A stretch of 64,000 nt of DNA from Mytilus californianus (GCF_021869535.1 NW_026262690.1:85233995-85297994), one strand, 5' to 3'. Positions 35,560 through 47,389 are shown, counted from the stretch's first letter. Notes: a model not told the origin generated them from the sequence alone. A program made the numbers and translations.

Positions 35560-36523
35560 ACTGTGGTTTGACATTACGTCGTCTGATCTTTTAATTACCG
35601 AACGTGACTTATTCCCGATTGTGACTGTTTTGCTGAGTGTGAATTCGCATTGCTATAAGACGTGTCACGGTACTTTTCTATCCAAAATTTATGTATTTAG
35701 TTTTGATGTTATATTTGTTATTCTCATCGGATTTTGTCAAATGTCTTATCGTTTGTAGTTGTAAATATTATTTTTTTCTGTTGTATTCGTGTGTTATGGT
35801 AAAGATAATTAATCACCCAGTTCATTTATTAGATTTTAGTTTGGGTCAACTAAATTTATACGATATATTTGGTTTACAGTTTGATTTAGAAGAAACACCG
35901 ACATAGCTAGATAATACAATTAATTATCTAATTACTACCACAATTATATATTAACTAGTATTGGTAATTTTCATTGTTCTTAATAAATGTTATATGAGTA
36001 TTACAAACCTAATCTTGAATTCTATCGTAATTCTATCCTATTTTGGGGAAATTTCAGAAATTCAAATGTGACGTCACTTTGTTTGCGTTGATCTCTTTGG
36101 CTAACTCGGCTGTGAATTTTTATGTGCTGGTTTATGTTGTTTTATGTATCCGTTTTTATTCTGTAGTTAGTCACCACTTCGGTGTTATCATGTATATCTA
36201 TTATATAGTCATTTTTATAAATTTACTGTTTGCAAAAGTAAGAATTATTCTAAAAACTAAGGATTTTCTTATCCCAGACATATATCCTTAGACGTATTTG
36301 GCACGACTTTTAGGAACTTTTGGTCCTCAATGCTCTTCAACTTTGTACTTGTTTTGGCTTTCGAACTTTTTTTATCTGAGCGTCACTGGTTAGTCTTGTG
36401 TGGACGAAACGCGCGTCTTGCGTATTAAATTTTAAACCTGGTACCTTTTGTTAGCTATTATTCGTATGTTTCTCTGTCCTATATGTTCTCCCATTTATTT
36501 GTATTGTAGTCCTGTCATGTAAT
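35560..36523 (+). other. 3' non-coding region of the Penelope-like element
   Basis: No coding frame is convincing between the RT end and the 3' pseudo-LTR. The part from about 36,160 (GTTAGTCACCACTTCGGTGT) to 36,470 matches the truncated tail at 2,780-2,929 and carries the hammerhead-like motif. Confidence 0.7.
36380..36426 (+). ncRNA. Hammerhead-ribozyme-like motif, probably inactive copy
   Basis: Order: GCGTCA (stem I), CTGGTTA (core box, consensus CTGATGA), GTC loop GAC (stem II), GAAAC, GCGC, GTC (cleavage C at 36,417), then TTGCGT (stem I partner). Stem I gives about five pairs, stem II three and stem III two, a type I hammerhead with a short stem III. Two core bases differ from consensus, so self-cleavage by this copy is unlikely. 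Retrozymes and Penelope elements are known carriers of such motifs. Confidence 0.55.
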
Positions 36524-36829
36524 GTTGTCATTTTAATGTTATATTTTACATTGCCATAAAAGCGGGAGGTTTGGCTAGCCCCAAAAAAAACCAGGTTCAA
36601 CCCACCATTTTTCTTCTTAAAATGTTCTGTACCAAGTCAGGAAAATGGCCAATGTTATATTATAGTTCGTTTCTGTGTGTGTTACATTTTAATGTTGTGT
36701 TTCTGTTGTGTCCTAGTTCTCCTCATATATTTGATGTGTTTCCCTCAGTTTTAGTTTGTAACCCGGATTTTTTTTTCTCAATCGATTTATGAATTTCGAA
36801 CAGCGGTATACTACTCTTGTCTTTATTTA
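36524..36829 (+). repeat. 3' pseudo-LTR of the Penelope-like element
   Basis: It matches 32,175-32,477 over its whole length and ends CTTTATTTA, directly before array sequence. Pseudo-LTRs in Penelope elements arise from tandem insertion rather than from LTR-type replication. Confidence 0.88.
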
Positions 36830-37280
36830 TTTCATATTTTGATTTTACTGATAAGTGGACTTAGTTTTTTTTAAAGTTAACACTAAGGCTCAGTCTGAGT
36901 TTAAAGTTTTTCAGTCATCAATAACTTTGTCAAATCTTCAGGTAAATTTATGAAATTTTGTAAAAAGGTTGCTTACAACAAAATTCAGTTTCCAGAGCAA
37001 AATTTTTAAAACATTTATTTTCATTTAATTTTTAAAGATGAGAACAAGGATGCATAATTCTGCATTTGGGTTCTTAGTGTTAAGTATTTCAGAAAGTAAA
37101 TATACAAAATGTATTTGCTTAACAATATAATCTTTTAAAGTAATGTTAAAATTACTACATTCGTGTGCACAATTAACATATACATGCAGACTGTTACAAT
37201 TGATTTCTTGCAGATAAAAATTGTCTTGTATGATTTCCTTAGTTCAAAAAATGTATCATATGATCATCTTTCATGTGTAG

Positions 37281-37287
37281 TATATAA
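37281..37287 (+). promoter_or_regulatory. TATA box of gene C
   Basis: TATATAA in TAGTATATAAGCGATAGC lies 107 bp before the ATG at 37,388, which suggests a start site near 37,310. It is conserved with gene B and lost in copy A. Confidence 0.65.
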
Positions 37288-37387
37288 GCGATAGCAGCAA
37301 TGTCAAATTAAACATTATCAATTCGAATTAACTGTACAGTTGTTCGTAGATTTATTCTTCAAGTACTTTTTAGAATCCAGTGACAAT

Positions 37388-40300
37388 ATGTTTGTTAGCT
37401 TGTTAATAGTTTTTGTATTGGTTTGCAGGCAGCAAGTTGGAGGTGTGCCAGGTAAGTAATAGTAGTTTGCTCTTTTATTCGCCATTTGAGTTAAACGATG
37501 TATTTTTTTACATTGTACCGAATAAAATGATAAGAGATTTTGTTAAATGTCTGATAAGATGTTTAGTAAGCCAAACGTTCTACTAAATATTGGATGATAT
37601 ATTTTAACTAGCTCACATACTCTGACTTATCGCTTCTCCAGTAGCTCACTCAGTACTTCGGTACTACTATATCAAAATATGACTATAGTTTTATCGAAAT
37701 TGTCATTTTGAATTAAAGAATGTATCTCCCTCTCGCAAAGCTCTGATTCCCTGGTAGTGTCTAGCTATAATGTTGGTCCTTTTTGGTTTTATCAGCTCTT
37801 GGACGTTTGTGTTAGGTCTGTATTTTCAAATATATTTTCCTCGAGCATCACTTAAGGGACATTACTACTAATTGTCGAGATGAGCATTTGGTGTAGTACA
37901 ATTGGACCCGTTAACGTTAATTCAATCTTATCAAACATTGCAAAGATTGTATCATACCTTTATGAGTATTTGTACCATATACGTCTGACAAGAACTTGTT
38001 GTTCACGTTAATTTATGACATTATTATTTAGTTGTGCTGAAGAGTTTGAAGGAAGTCACTTTTCAGAGTATAAAATCTGACAGTCTTTATTGATCATTGA
38101 TATGAACTGATTAATAACAGATATCTGATATTGATTTAATACCATGTTTCTTACAAAATATAAATTTCGATCGAAATAACAACTTTGTAAGTACAGATAT
38201 AACGCATCATTGTTAAAAGCTAATAAAGTCATTAATTTAATAATGCCTTAACGACATATAGATTATAAAAAAAAACTCATTCAAATAAAATTTCTTGTAT
38301 ATTTGTTTGAAAAGTCGCATTTTCTTTTAACCTATAACAGAACTACTTAGAATTATTCTTACATAAAAATAAATTCGTAAAACACGATATTTTGATAAAA
38401 AATTTAACTTTCAACTAAGTGAAATACGTGTGTCGTCCTAGTAAAAATAGTATAAACTTATACCTACCTGCAACAAATAAACTTTCTTTAATACAAGACC
38501 ATTTTTTAATAGATATATTGATTGGTAGATATTTGCTTAACTTGGAATCTGGTAAAAAGACTATTTCTGATTTGATCCATGGTTGTCAATTGTAAGATTT
38601 ACTTTTTTGCCAGAAGTAACAAATTTAAAGATTTATTTATGACTTGGAATTGAAATTACTTCAGCAGGTATATTTATTAACAAAAAACCATGTTTATATA
38701 CTTGGTAATTAAAATAATCTAATGAATGCTTACTTATACAAACAGACGAAATTCCTACACGTGTCTGTGTCCGACTGTGCATGGATGAATTTTCACCAGG
38801 TAAGTACTTTTTTCTTATAAAATGCAGTTGACGGCCAAATGATATGCCAAATTACATGCTTTATTTTAGATTTTTTTTTAGAATATATAGATAATTGTAA
38901 TAACATGGACAGTTAGTTATAGAATAACTATTCCAGGAATTCAAATATTAAAAAAAAAAAAAAAAATGACAAAACAAAATATCAGTTTCCGAATGTGCAT
39001 TTTATTTTTACATTTTGATGTTTGTTATTGACAAATCTATATTATTTTCTTATGTGTAATAATACACGAGCTAAATTAGATGTGTGTATTAAAACAGGAT
39101 TAAGTTAAGATATTGGAAACTATCTTCACTATTAAGTTAGAAACCAAATAACGAAAACGTAGAAATATTGAAACTGAGATGACGCAATTACAACAACATA
39201 ATATCAATACTGTGCTTACATGTAGTGATTTGTTTAAATCTTCATCTGACGGGTTATCAAGATATTTTTGACACATTTTGCTGATTATTTTTATCATTAA
39301 ATATATGTTTCAAAAAGGCATTTACATTGCCATATTGCATGCAATTAAAACACATGCATATATTATAATTTAAAATAAACTACTCTTATTGATCTGATTG
39401 ACCAATTGGTACTGGATATACACATAAAACATATATTATACTTTAAAACAAACTACTCTTATTGATCTGATTGACCAAATGGTAATGGATATACACATAA
39501 AACCTGGGTTATTTAGCACACATATTCAATTATGTTATTAATTGAATATTTACCAAAACAAATATTAGATATAAGAAGATGTAGTATGAATGCCAATGAG
39601 ACAACTCTCCATCCAAGTCACAATTTATAAAAGTTAACCATTATAGTTCAAAGTACGGTCTACAACACGGAAACTTGGCTCACATCGCACAGTAAGCTAT
39701 AAAGGGCCCCATTAAAACCATTCAAACGGGAAAACCAACGGTATAATCTACTAAAAACGAGAAACGAGAAACACTTATGAACCACATCAACAAACGACAA
39801 CTACTGAACATCAGATTCCTGACAGGTGCAAACAATTGCAGCGGGTTTTAAACGTTTTAATAGTACCAAACCTTCACCCTTATCTGAACAAATAGTGTCA
39901 CATCACAACATAGAAAGACACATTGAAAGGATTATATATCACCAATGATACATTTTTAGCTAAATTCTGTCACCTGAGTACCATTATTTTACGGAAACGG
40001 ACTCAAAACTTTCACTTAAAGAGCAAGAGTAGTCGTGAGATGATGATCATGACTTTATGGGGTGTTTTTTTAACTATGCACTGGCAAATTTACAATAATA
40101 CAATACAATTGGATTATGTAACGGTTAGTTAAAATGTATAAAGAATTCAACAAAAACATTTTGAACTTAATCAACAATACATTAATTCTATTCAAAATAT
40201 TTAAGTTTTGAACTCCGTGCCATTTTGACCTGTTGCTTACTTTTACAGGACCCAGAATGGTTAAATGCATTAAAAACTGTGACAGTAAGTTCAATATTTT

Positions 40301-41551
40301 TTTTTATTAATCTGATGAATATAGGAAACTTTGATTCCTGCTTGACATATTGCAATAACGTAGGGACAAATAAGTGAATATTATCATTAATGTATACTCT
40401 TCAAAGATAGTTGGCTTATAATTTGGTACCACTGACGCATGTTTCGCCTATATGAGATTCATCAGTGGCGTTCGAATAGTTGGACGGCCAAATCAATGCA
40501 ACGCATGTTTCGTCTATATGAGATTCATCAGTCACTGGCGTTCGAATAGTTAGACAGCCAAATCAATGCAAACACCATTCCAAATCAAAAATTTAAAACG
40601 TTCTTAAAAATATGGCTTAGGCAATCTATGCTTGGGGCAAATTTAACTTGGATTTCAAATAAATCAACATTTTCTGAAAAACTCAATCCTCAGAAAGACC
40701 GTTATAATGATACTGTATGTCAGCTTGCTGAATACTTTGTGGAAGTCGTTATATTGTTATTATTGCTGCCTCCTTAAAGATGAAGTTTCATTTCTACATG
40801 AACTTCCTAAAAAACCTCTTAGGTTGAAGCTCTAATTGCATTTTTTTAAATCGTTCAGGGACCGAGAACTATCAGCAAATATAAAAAAAAACAATTCATT
40901 TTCATTAATTTGTTATTTCTGCAAAATTAAGTTTTGACATGATAACGAAACACTTCAAATAAAAGTATTCGCAGGGGGGATATAATATATTATCTTACTT
41001 TTCTCATTTCTTCGGGTTTTTTTATCTTTATTAAAGAGGTGCCATCGAAACGCTGTGTGAGGTACTGCAAGAGATGTGGTTTTACTGGTAAGTCAACACA
41101 ATTTTAGATAGTTTAAGTTTTAAGTACACTCATATACCTTTTAACCTTGTAACGACTATCACAACTGAATATCTCACCGTTTTGCTTTTTATGTTTATTA
41201 GTTTATGAGATCAATTATACACCTCTTTAAAAATAGCATCTCCCTGATGTCTTTTACAGTTTTGAAAAATCCTTCACAGATGACTCTAGGAGTTTGAAAA
41301 ATAGGTAAAATTTAAGGGTAAAGGTAAACTAATATAAATAGATTTTAAGTGTTAAGAAAATTGGAAATAAAGCTGCCAAAAAAAAGGTGTTTTTCATAAT
41401 TATATGCAGACGCTAAAATTCATTTCAAGATATAGTTCATTCAAAATATTGATTGTTGTGTACAAATAAGGAATCTATTGTATTAATTGCAGGTAAGAAA
41501 CTTGAGGAATGCCTTGAATCCTGTATGTGTAAGTTTTATTTTAACTACTAA
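37388..41551 (+). CDS. Gene C: secreted peptide with four CX3C pairs
   Basis: Five exons: 37,388-37,451, 38,746-38,799, 40,249-40,284, 41,037-41,087 and 41,493-41,551. All introns are phase 1 and all donors are GTAAGT. The leader MFVSLLIVFVLVCRQQ is identical to gene B's. The mature part has CVRLC, CIKNC, CVRYC and CLESC with the conserved 12-7-12 spacing. An extra Cys in CVRYCKRC and one after CLESC bring mature cysteines to ten, an even number, against nine in B. The peptide is about 87 residues and the stop follows CKFYFNY. Expected role: a secreted, disulfide-rich peptide; whether it is antimicrobial, structural or something else cannot be told from sequence. Intron 2 carries a SINE-like insertion (39,562-39,918) and a 40-bp duplicated stretch near 39,400. 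Confidence 0.8.
39562..39918 (-). repeat. 370-bp mytilid repeat inserted in intron 2 of gene C
   Basis: Copies A and B lack it. From AGATATAAGAAGATGTAGTA to TCACATCACAACATAGAAAG it is the reverse complement of 60,232-60,606. The clean absence in the paralogues gives the element's true ends and shows it moved after the gene duplication. Confidence 0.8.
40428..40560 (-). repeat. Two tandem hammerhead-like units in intron 3 of gene C
   Basis: Minus-strand units with CACTGATGAATCTCATATAG and GCGAAACATGCGT match those in A and B; the second unit here has a duplicated CAGT. Confidence 0.55.
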
Positions 41552-41828
41552 AGATGATAACAAGGATCCCTAATTCTGCATTTTGGTTCTTAGTTTTAAG
41601 TATTTCAGAAAGTAAATATACAAAATGCGTTTGCTTAACTATAAGATCTCTTAAAGTATTGTTAAAATTACTAGTTTTGTGAGCACGATTAACATAAATA
41701 TGCAGACTGTTACAGTTGGTAAAACATATAGTCATCTATTAAAGTTGTTACAAGTGCAGTCCCATGATTTTATCGTACACACACACACACATATACAAAT
41801 AAACACATATTCACATACATTTTTTGAT

Positions 41829-41880
41829 CGAGCGTCTCTGATGAGTCTTTTGTAGACAAAACAGTATCGATGATGAGTTT
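41829..41880 (+). ncRNA. Decayed hammerhead-like motif downstream of gene C
   Basis: GAGCGTCT, CTGATGA (41,838-41,844, perfect core box), GTC-loop-GAC, then AAAA in place of GAAA. The distal half is scrambled. A shorter inverted counterpart (GAGCGTCTCTGATGAGTC) occurs near 20,430-20,462 downstream of gene B. Confidence 0.45.
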
Positions 41881-41999
41881 AATTTTACACAGAGTCATTA
41901 CAAATTGAATTTCACAAATTGTTCTTATATTGTGCGGTTATAGACTGTCCAAGACAGAAGGCGATTTTAGCAATCACAAACATGCTTTCCTCGCCACAT

Positions 42000-42285
42000 T
42001 CTACATGTAGCTGTCCACAATCAGGAACCGGTAATCCATCGGTTTTTGTTGGTAGCTGTCTGTCATATTTGCTTTTGTGTATTGTTTTGTCAAAGATTAG
42101 ACCGTTGATTTTTTCGTTTGACGTGTTCAACAATTTATCATGGTGGGAACTTTAATAGCTAACTATACGGTATAGGTTTTTATCATTGTGTAAGGCCGCA
42201 CGTTGACCTGTTTGCGTAAATCTGTTTCATTTTGACTCTACTGGATAGTTGTCTCAATGGCAAACATACCACATCTACTAATTTT
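42000..42285 (+). repeat. Dispersed mytilid repeat (partner of 20,050-20,330)
   Basis: CTGTCCACAATCAGGAACCG, TTTTTCGTTTGACGTGTTCA, AACTATACGGTATAGG and GGATAGTTGTCTCAATGGCA occur in order, ending in ACCACATCTAC. The 78-codon frame at 41,919 reads this repeat. Confidence 0.7.
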
Positions 42286-42289
42286 ATCT

Positions 42290-44280
42290 TAATAAGTTTT
42301 TTTACAAAAATTTACCACTCCCATTTTAATCTCTAACGATTTTGTTAGATACAGGTAATTCTTACATACAATGTTCGTGATGTCACAATACCAGTTATTA
42401 AAATAAAAATGTTTTTCGGTCTAATTTAACTCCTATGGTGGATAAAGTGGTAACGTAAAGTTAATTAAACAATTGTTCAGTATTTCTTATAATATAACTG
42501 GAATTACTTAGAACTTATCTTGTATTTGCTCAAACTTATATTTCGTAAGCAGCTTCGAATATTCAATAGTAAAGTGGGACACAATGTCCACATATGGAGC
42601 AGGATCTGTTAACCTTACCGGAGCACCTGAAATCACCCCCGAGTTATGGTTGGGTTTGTGTTGCTCAGTCTTTAGTTTTCTATGTTGTGTTTTGTATTTG
42701 TAGACAGTTGTTTGCCTTTTTATCGTTTTTCTTAATTTGCCATGACATTGTCAGTTTATTTACGACTAATGAGTTTGACTATACCTTTGGTATCTTTTAC
42801 CTCTCTATTTTAAAATATTGACATCATGTCATGTGAGGAAACTTTTATCTAAATCATCATGATTATTGTCATCTGAATTACGTATCATATTGAAAACCAT
42901 CGCAACTGTTGAAAATCCTAGGCTTATTTCACTTGCTCTGTTTAAATATATGGACATTGTAAATAAACATCAGATATTTTAAACGTAGTTGGTCTGCCGA
43001 GTAACAGTTGTGTTTTTAAACAACGGATATGTTAGGCACCTTCTTCCCATTAGCCGATAGTTTGATTTTTTTTAATATGTTGAATAAATTTGATACTTTC
43101 ATTTCACATTTCTCCCGTGCTTCTAAACAAAATGTCTGGTTGCACTTTGGCCGAAGTGACTATCACTTGTAAAGTGACAGCGCTTTATAGATTTGTGAGA
43201 CACTTTCTGTGTGTAGATACAGTTTGTACCTATTATTACGTTAACAAATTCTTGTTTAAAATATATACGGAAACAAACCTATAGCACATGAAATAAACGT
43301 TTTAAATGTAGTTTGATTTAAACGCTGAACATTATGGTTGATATTTGCAAAGTACACAAAACACAAAGGTTTAATCATTCATTATTCTCTGACTACAAAA
43401 CAAAGATTATTTTAAGAATTACTTAGTTCAGATTTAAAAAATGTTCTTATTTCATTGATACGAATTGTTATGCTCTTGTTTTTTATTTTTACATTAAATA
43501 GAAATTTATAATTTTTATAACTTCAGACCACGGTAAATGAAGACGAAGTGACACCAGTAGATCTAGAAGTCAAACATGAAACGAACCTTTCTAGTTTACC
43601 TTATATTATTGCAATAAAAATTGATTACAACTAATTCAACTCTATTAACTTTATATGCTGATCTAAGTCAGCAATCTCGGTGTATATTGCTTTATTCGCA
43701 TGGGTTTAACGTTTTTACTCGGAGCGTTGATCACACATCTCTGTTGGTTCCAGGAGAAAATTTACAATGATTTTGAATCTCATGTAATTACGCATTTGTA
43801 ATGAGAGGAATAGGTTGATTTGAAATTTTATTTGTTGTTACAAAAGTTAAAAAAAAATCTTTGCAAGCACATTGGAAGCATATGTGCATTGCATCGACAA
43901 TTGGCTTGTTTTATAAAAACTCTTAAAATATTGTTAAAATTACTTCTCTCGTAGGCACAATTAATACAAGTATGAAAACTGCTGCAGTTGGTAAAAAAAA
44001 AATCACACACACACACACCCGGAAAAGTTACTACATTAGTCAAAATGATCGGAAATGGCTACCTGTATTTCCAGTGAGTGCGTGTATAGAATAAACAATG
44101 CCTTTGAGCTTCAACAGTAACAAAAAAAAACATTTAAAGGTAAATAAAGTATAAATTGAAATTTATGTTTTCCACAAACAAAGTAACTCGTTTAACACAT
44201 ACATACATTCAGATAATTTGCGGTGAAATCACTTAACACAGCAGTCTGACAAAAATCAAATCAAAAATTGTATCCCCAAA
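42290..44280. repeat. Right-arm segment matching 17,946-20,045 inverted
   Basis: It carries the same landmarks as the left arm in reverse order and includes the GGAGCAGGATCTG repeat. No gene is recognised. The 64-codon frame at 43,090-43,284 is not preserved on the left arm. Confidence 0.75.
42580..42820 (+). repeat. Dispersed bivalve repeat (GGAGCAGGATCTG family)
   Basis: It is the inverted partner of 19,450-19,690 and carries the same MEQDL-type frame, a property of the repeat. Confidence 0.75.
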
Positions 44281-44281
44281 T

Positions 44282-45990
44282 GAAAGAACCGTGGTGTAGT
44301 GATTAATGCATCGTTATCTAGGGGTCAAAAACCTCGAACATCTGCGTACCAGTATTATGAACTTTATCTGGGAGTCATACACATCGAACATCTCAGTACC
44401 ATTGTTAAGTGAACGTTCTTTAGGGTTCACATACCATAAAAAACCTCAGGTTGCAACGTTGAGTAGAGTCAAAAGAAAACCTCGAACAACTCATTACAAG
44501 AGTTGTAGGAATGTATATAGTGGTTTTTCATCATTTAGATGTCATACCCCTCGAAAAACTAAGTACCAGTGTGAATGAACGTTTTTTACAGGTTATAAAC
44601 CTCGAACATCTCAGTACCAGTGTTATTGGAACGCTATCTGGGGTCATAAACCTTGAACTTCTCAGTACCAGTGGTATATGAACGTTACCAAGGGGTCAAA
44701 CACCTCGAACATATCAGTACAAGGGTTTTTTTAACGTTATTTATGGGTCATGCACCTCGAACATCTCAGTACCAGTGTCATATGAACCTTTTTATGGGTC
44801 ATGCATCTCGAACATCTCAGTACCAGTGTAATAAAAACGATTTGTATGAGTCATACCACTCGAAAAAAAAACCAGTGTTATATGAACGTTATCTAGAGTT
44901 ATAAAAAACCTCTAACAACTCAATATTAGTGTTGTAGGAACGTTATCTTATGGCAAGCCGTTTTACTATTTAGTCTCACTTCAAGATATCTAATAAACTT
45001 TATAAGATATCTTATGTATTATATGAGATATCATATATGTTATATGAGATATCTTGAAGTTAAAATAAATAGTAAAACGGCTTCCCATATTATCTAGTGA
45101 CTATACACCTCGAACATTTCCGTACCAGTGTTATATGAACGTTTTTATGGGTCATACATCTCGAACATCTCAGAACACGTGTTATATGAAAGTTATCTAG
45201 GGGTCATGCACATCGAACATCTCAGAAGCAGTGTGATATGAACTTTTTTAGAGTCATATCACTCGAAAAACTCAAAACCAGTGTTATTTGAACGTTATCT
45301 ACAGGTAAAAAACCTCAAACAACTCAGTACCAGTGTTTGAGGAACAACATCGAGGGGTCACATACACCAAACATCTCAGTACTAGTGTTATGTGAATGTT
45401 ATTTAAGGGTCATACACCTTCTACATCTCAGTATCAGTGTTTTATGAACATTTTATGGGTCATACACCTCAAACATCTCAGTATAAGTGTTATTTGAACG
45501 TTTCCTAGGGGTCATTCACTTCGAACATCTCAGTACAAGTGTTTTATGAACGTTATCTAGTGGTCATTCACTTCGAATATCTCAATTCAGTACAAGAGTT
45601 ATATGAATGTTATTAAGGGGTCATGCACCTCCAATAGCTCTGTACCAGTGTTATATAAACTTTTCAAGGGTCATACAACTAGAAAAACGTTAAATAGGGG
45701 TAACATCTCAGTACCATTTTTGTATGTGGTCATTTCCAGTGACAGTGTTGTATGAACGTTATCTAGAGGTAAAAAGAAACATCTAACAACTCAGTACCAG
45801 TGTTATTAGAACGTTATCTAGTGGTCATACACGTCGAACATCTCAGTACAAGTGTTATATGAACGTTATCTGTGGGTCATACACCTCGAACATCTCTGTA
45901 CCAATGTTATATGATCGTTTCATAAACCACGATAAACTTAATACCAGTGCTATATGAACGTTATCTGGAGGTCATACACCATCATACTAG
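44282..45990. repeat. Minisatellite, right-arm block
   Basis: These are units of about 60 bp with GGGTCATACACCTCGAACAT, CTCAGTACCAGTGTTATATG and AACGTTATC, i.e. the reverse complement of the 14.4-17.9 kb array. A GATATCT-rich interruption near 44,985-45,060 matches the one in the left arm. There is no 2,044-bp duplication here. Confidence 0.88.
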
Positions 45991-46379
45991 TATATGGGAT
46001 CCTTGCAAGGTTTACCTGTCGGTCTGGCAGGTTTTTTCTGATATTGACTTCATTTTTATGGTTCATTGGTCAATGTTAAGTTTCATGATGAGGTCTGTTT
46101 TTCATGAACTTTAAGCATTAGTTCAACTGTATTTGGTGTATGAAATAATTTTAATGTGTACATGTCTGACCTTGACCTCATTTTAATGGTAAGAGTCAGT
46201 GTTATGTTTTCAAGGTTAAGTCCGTTACTCATATACTATAAGCAAAAGTTTAACTATATGTGGTGTATGGAATGAATGTGAGGTGTTCAGGACGGTCTTG
46301 CAGACCTCATTTTCATGGTCGTTTACCTCAACTGACCTTTACCTCATTTGAATAGACCATTGATCATGTTAATTTTTGT

Positions 46380-46720
46380 GATACTTGCTGTTTAATCTTT
46401 TTCTTTTAGACTTTCAAGATAAACTGAAACCCGCTGCATTTGTATGCACCTGTCCTAAGTCAGGAGCCAGTCATTCAGTGGTTGTCGTTTGTTGAAGTGG
46501 TTCATAAGTGTTTTTTATATAGATTAGACTGTTGGTTTTCCTGTTTGAATTGTTTTACACTAGTCATTCTTGGGCTCTTTATAGCTTGCTGTTCGGTGTG
46601 AGCCAAGGCTCCGTGTTGAAGGCTGTACTTTGACCTATAATTGTTTACTTTTTACACATTGTGACTTGGATGGAGAGTTGTCTCATTGGCACTAACTAAT
46701 ACCACATCTTCTTATTTCTG
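46380..46720 (+). repeat. 370-bp mytilid repeat, right-arm copy
   Basis: It contains ACCTGTCCTAAGTCAGGAGC, GTGAGCCAAGGCTCCGTGTT and GGAGAGTTGTCTCATTGGCA, and partners the copy at 13,598-13,975. Confidence 0.75.
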
Positions 46721-46734
46721 TATATAAAACATCT

Positions 46735-47320
46735 CAGTCAAAGTGTTTTTCATTATCAAATCACATTCACATATCAGATGGAGGAGATTTGAAATTTCAT
46801 ATAGTGAATCATAGCGCCCTCATTTGAGAGTGTTAGTTGTAGTGTACAACATTTGCTTCTTACTTTACTCCCCCTTTCCCCATAATTACACAGATACCGT
46901 CTTTTGGTTACCTTGATGTATACCCCACATCTATTTTCTTTTAAAAAGTTAACATCCCATACATGTTTGGTGAAATGGTACATAAAAGACACTGATTTAC
47001 AGAATGTTTTTTTTTAAATTTTTTAATTCTCTTTTCATACACCAAAAAATAAGCAACTATTTCCTAATCTGAATTTAAGATTAAACTCGGATACGTATAC
47101 AACAAGTATCCAACGTGTCCAATGAACACTGTTTGAGTTATTCAAAACTTTTTTGGACTAGAGGCGGTTTGAGCTTGACATATTGTATAAACAGCTAGAT
47201 GTCTATTATGGATGATCGGAAATTTACTTCTAGATGTATTTGGGTTTCAATGTCGTTGTGTGGTTGTCTCATTTAAGTATATCGCACATATTGAATTATA
47301 ATTTTAATAATCTTAGTATT
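46735..47320. repeat. Outermost right arm of the large inverted repeat
   Basis: It matches 9,810-10,632 in inverse orientation and stops at the TG microsatellite. Nothing coding is recognised. Confidence 0.8.

Positions 47321-47322
<2 letters not shown>

Positions 47323-47363
<41 letters not shown>
47323..47363. repeat. (TG)n microsatellite at the end of the inverted repeat
   Basis: About 20 TG units. Like the CA run at 9,779, it marks the limit of arm similarity. Confidence 0.92.
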
Positions 47364-47364
<1 letters not shown>

Positions 47365-47389
47365 TTTGCTGTCTCTTTGACATATACCA

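Larger units (their letters stand above)
32175..36829 (+). mobile_element. Penelope-like retroelement of the Naiad type, nearly full length
   Basis: The element is bounded by direct pseudo-LTRs and sits in a promoter/exon-1 unit: the left flank ends ATTTTGAAAAA and the right resumes TTTCATATTTTGATTTTACTG, which are continuous in the unit at 28,345. Inside, in order, are a Cys/His cluster, a GIY-YIG nuclease, a CxC linker and a reverse transcriptase. Known biology: canonical Penelope elements carry GIY-YIG at the C-terminus, while the Naiad/Chlamys clade has it at the N-terminus with a CxC linker and pseudo-LTRs. At least seven frame breaks make it immobile. The 3' non-coding part (36,090-36,470) is a sequence I recognise as very abundant in mussels. 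Confidence 0.85.

Noticed and set aside
41940-42120. Possible sixth exon for genes B and C after the GTAAGT that follows the fourth CX3C pair
   Set aside because: An acceptor and open frame exist, but the peptide runs into a dispersed repeat, its first Cys is not kept in B, and no such exon follows A0 or A. Reading through to the stop shared by all four copies is simpler.
42594-42821. 75-codon frame MEQDLLTLPEHLKSPPSYGW, also at 19,449-19,676
   Set aside because: It coincides exactly with a dispersed bivalve repeat found in many contexts.
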